Origin: Funneliformis mosseae
Lineage: Eukaryota > Glomeromycota > Glomeromycetes > Glomerales > Glomeraceae
NCBI GenBank assembly: GCA_910592005.1
Contig: CAJVPP010000016.1
Span: 1 to 64,000, forward strand
Direction of reading: 5' to 3'
DNA: 64,000 bases
Below are positions 62,286 to 64,000 of this stretch, piece after piece (position 1 is the first letter of the stretch; each line of letters starts with the position of its first letter). The translations under genes were made by a program, and so were the position numbers. The notes under the pieces were generated by a model. It worked only from the letters and a program-made list of their open reading frames with translations. It ran no database searches and was not told the DNA's origin.

Positions 62286-62564
62286 TTAAAATAATTTTTT
62301 TTGGTATTTGGTAGCATGTAAAAAGAGAAAATTTGAAAATAATTGTAAAAAGATAAAAATTAAGTTGAAATTATTTTTTAAAAAGTGAAAAAATTAAGCT
62401 TATTTATATAAATATTTCTATATATACTAGAAATAAACTCAAATAGTATATTAAATTAATATTAATAAAATAGTTATTTAAATTTGATAAGTTCTTTGAA
62501 TATTTAATATTATTTTAGTAAATTAGTTTAATCTGAAAGTTTAGTTTATTGAAATGATAAAACT

Positions 62565-63335
62565 ATTATTCTTTAGAAATAATAATAATATTGTTCTTTA
62601 ATATAATAAAACCATCATTTCTTAGATATAATAAAACCATCATTCCTTAGAAATGATAAAACTATTATTCCTTAAAAATGATAAAACTATTATTCTTTAA
62701 AAATGATAAATCATTGTACCTAAGAAATGATAAATGCATTATTCCTTAGGAATGATAAAACTATTGTATATAAGGAATGATAAAATCATCATGATAAAAC
62801 TATTATTTCTTAGAAACAATAAAATTATTGTATCTAAAATATAATAAAACTATTATACTTAAGAATAATAATATTATCGTATCTAAGAAATGATAAATGT
62901 ATCATTTCTTAGAAATAATAAAATAATTGTATTTAAGAAATAATAATACCATTATACCTAAAAAAAAATTATAAAACTATTATATAATATTATACTTTAG
63001 ATATTATAAAATTATAATACCTAAGAAATGATAAAACTATCATATCTTAGGAAAGATAATACTATTATTCCTTAAGTATAATAAATATATTATATCTAAG
63101 AAATAATAAATACATTATTTCTTAAGAATGATAAAACTATAATACTTTAGAAATAATAATACAATTATTTCTTAGATATGATAAACTATTATATCTTAGA
63201 AATAATAAAAATATTTTTTTTTAGTAATAATAAAATTATTATTCTTAAGGAATAATAATACTATTATACTTAAGAAATGATAATACTATTATACTTAAGA
63301 AATGATAAAACTATTATATTTAAGAAATAACTTGT
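62565..63335 (+). repeat. 25-bp minisatellite, about 30 degenerate copies
   Basis: The unit is near TCCTTAGAAATGATAAAACTATTAT. Copies vary by CTTAGG/CTTAAG and one- or two-base changes; a few are shortened. Each junction forms a small palindrome (TTCCTTAGGAA-type), so single strands could fold at every unit. It abuts the hAT coding remnant directly on its right. Confidence 0.75.
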
Positions 63336-63339
63336 GTAA

Positions 63340-64000
63340 AAGTTTTTGTTATATGTAATATACCCTGACATGTTATTAAAAACTCATTTTTTATAGAATT
63401 TTTAAAAATATTATGTTTAGAATATACACCTCCTTCTAAAGAAATACTTTTTAGATAGCTTCTTACATAAGAAACAGCAGTTGTGAATAATAAAATCATT
63501 AAGAAGTTAAAAAACTCAAATTTAACATTATGTAAGTAATAAAAATTATTATTTTTAATTAATTAATTAATAATATAAATTAATATAATTTTTCACTTTT
63601 TTCCTTTTTTTTCCTTTCTCCTTTTTTCTTTTTCACAATTTTTATTTAAATTAAAAGCATGTGATGAGTGGACTAATATAGCAAATGAATTAATTTAAAA
63701 TTTTTTCATTTATATATCTACTCATAAAGAATATTTGGATGTTTAAAAAACTTATCAGATGAAAGTCATACTGATATTTTTTTAGCAAAAGAAATAAATA
63801 AAATTATTGAACAAATTTAGATCTGAAAAATTCTTAGCAGTAGTATCAAATGCAAGACTAAACATTTAAAATGCACATAAAATAATTACTGAAAAATATA
63901 ATAATATCCTTAATATTTATTGTATTGCTTATTTAATTAATTTAATTTCTAAAGATATATATAATACTCCCTTTGCAAATTAAATTTTAATTAAATGCAA
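63340..64000 (+). pseudogene. hAT-family transposase, 5' part, cut by the window edge
   Basis: Translation past a few stops gives the hAT pattern: LEYTPPSKEILF...ETAVVNNKI (63415-63500), then after a likely intron CDEWTNIANE (from 63660), KFLAVVSNARLN...AHKIITEKYNNILNIYCIAYLINLISKDIYNTPFA (63800-63985). These blocks correspond to the hAT DDE core segments around DGWTN and HxxNLxxKD. The intron would be 63532-63657 (GTAAGT donor, pyrimidine-rich run, AAAAG acceptor). In-frame stops at several places show decay. The right part is outside the window. Confidence 0.7.

Overview
The window looks like a nuclear segment of an arbuscular-mycorrhizal fungus genome (Glomeromycotina, Rhizophagus-like). 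The reasons are very AT-rich DNA, short GT-AG introns in compact fungal genes, a Uma2-type nuclease-like protein with a C-terminal membrane segment, and decayed LINE, Helitron (HUH Rep plus PIF1 helicase), pogo/Tigger, mariner and hAT elements. The placement is inference from gene content; no rRNA or species marker is present.

Layout. 1-12 kb: a TALE homeobox gene (minus strand, four coding parts rebuilt as three exons) at the left edge, followed by about 10 kb without a convincing gene, crowded with long A or T runs. 12-15.4 kb: an orphan single-exon membrane protein (plus) converging on an ADCK2-like ABC1 kinase (minus) that needs a 17-nt micro-exon. 15.4-46.8 kb: an extremely AT-rich transposon graveyard: a minus-strand LINE (ORF1 with CCHC knuckle, ORF2 with reverse transcriptase) split by a Tc1/mariner copy, two Tigger-like elements with TA duplications, a MITE, two foldback-like elements with internal tandem arrays, a large Helitron pseudogene, and an LTR-like segment. 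46.8-59 kb: a tight gene island: AIG2-like protein, Uma2-like protein, Nudix CoA diphosphatase ending in SKL, ERV-type sulfhydryl oxidase, phosphatidylinositol synthase, Sm-D3, a two-pass membrane protein, and ASCC2. 59-64 kb: AT-rich repeats, a 25-bp minisatellite and the 5' half of a hAT transposase cut by the window edge.

The island genes are unrelated housekeeping functions (RNA splicing, ribosome rescue, lipid synthesis, oxidative folding, peroxisomal CoA turnover). They are arranged as divergent or convergent pairs with short spacers, so shared promoters are likely for Uma2/Nudix, ERV/PIS and Sm-D3/54.6-kb gene. Exon junctions were worked out by hand from GT-AG sites, reading-frame phase and family conservation; a one-base error is possible at some boundaries, especially in ASCC2. 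No CRISPR array, tRNA or rRNA was recognised.
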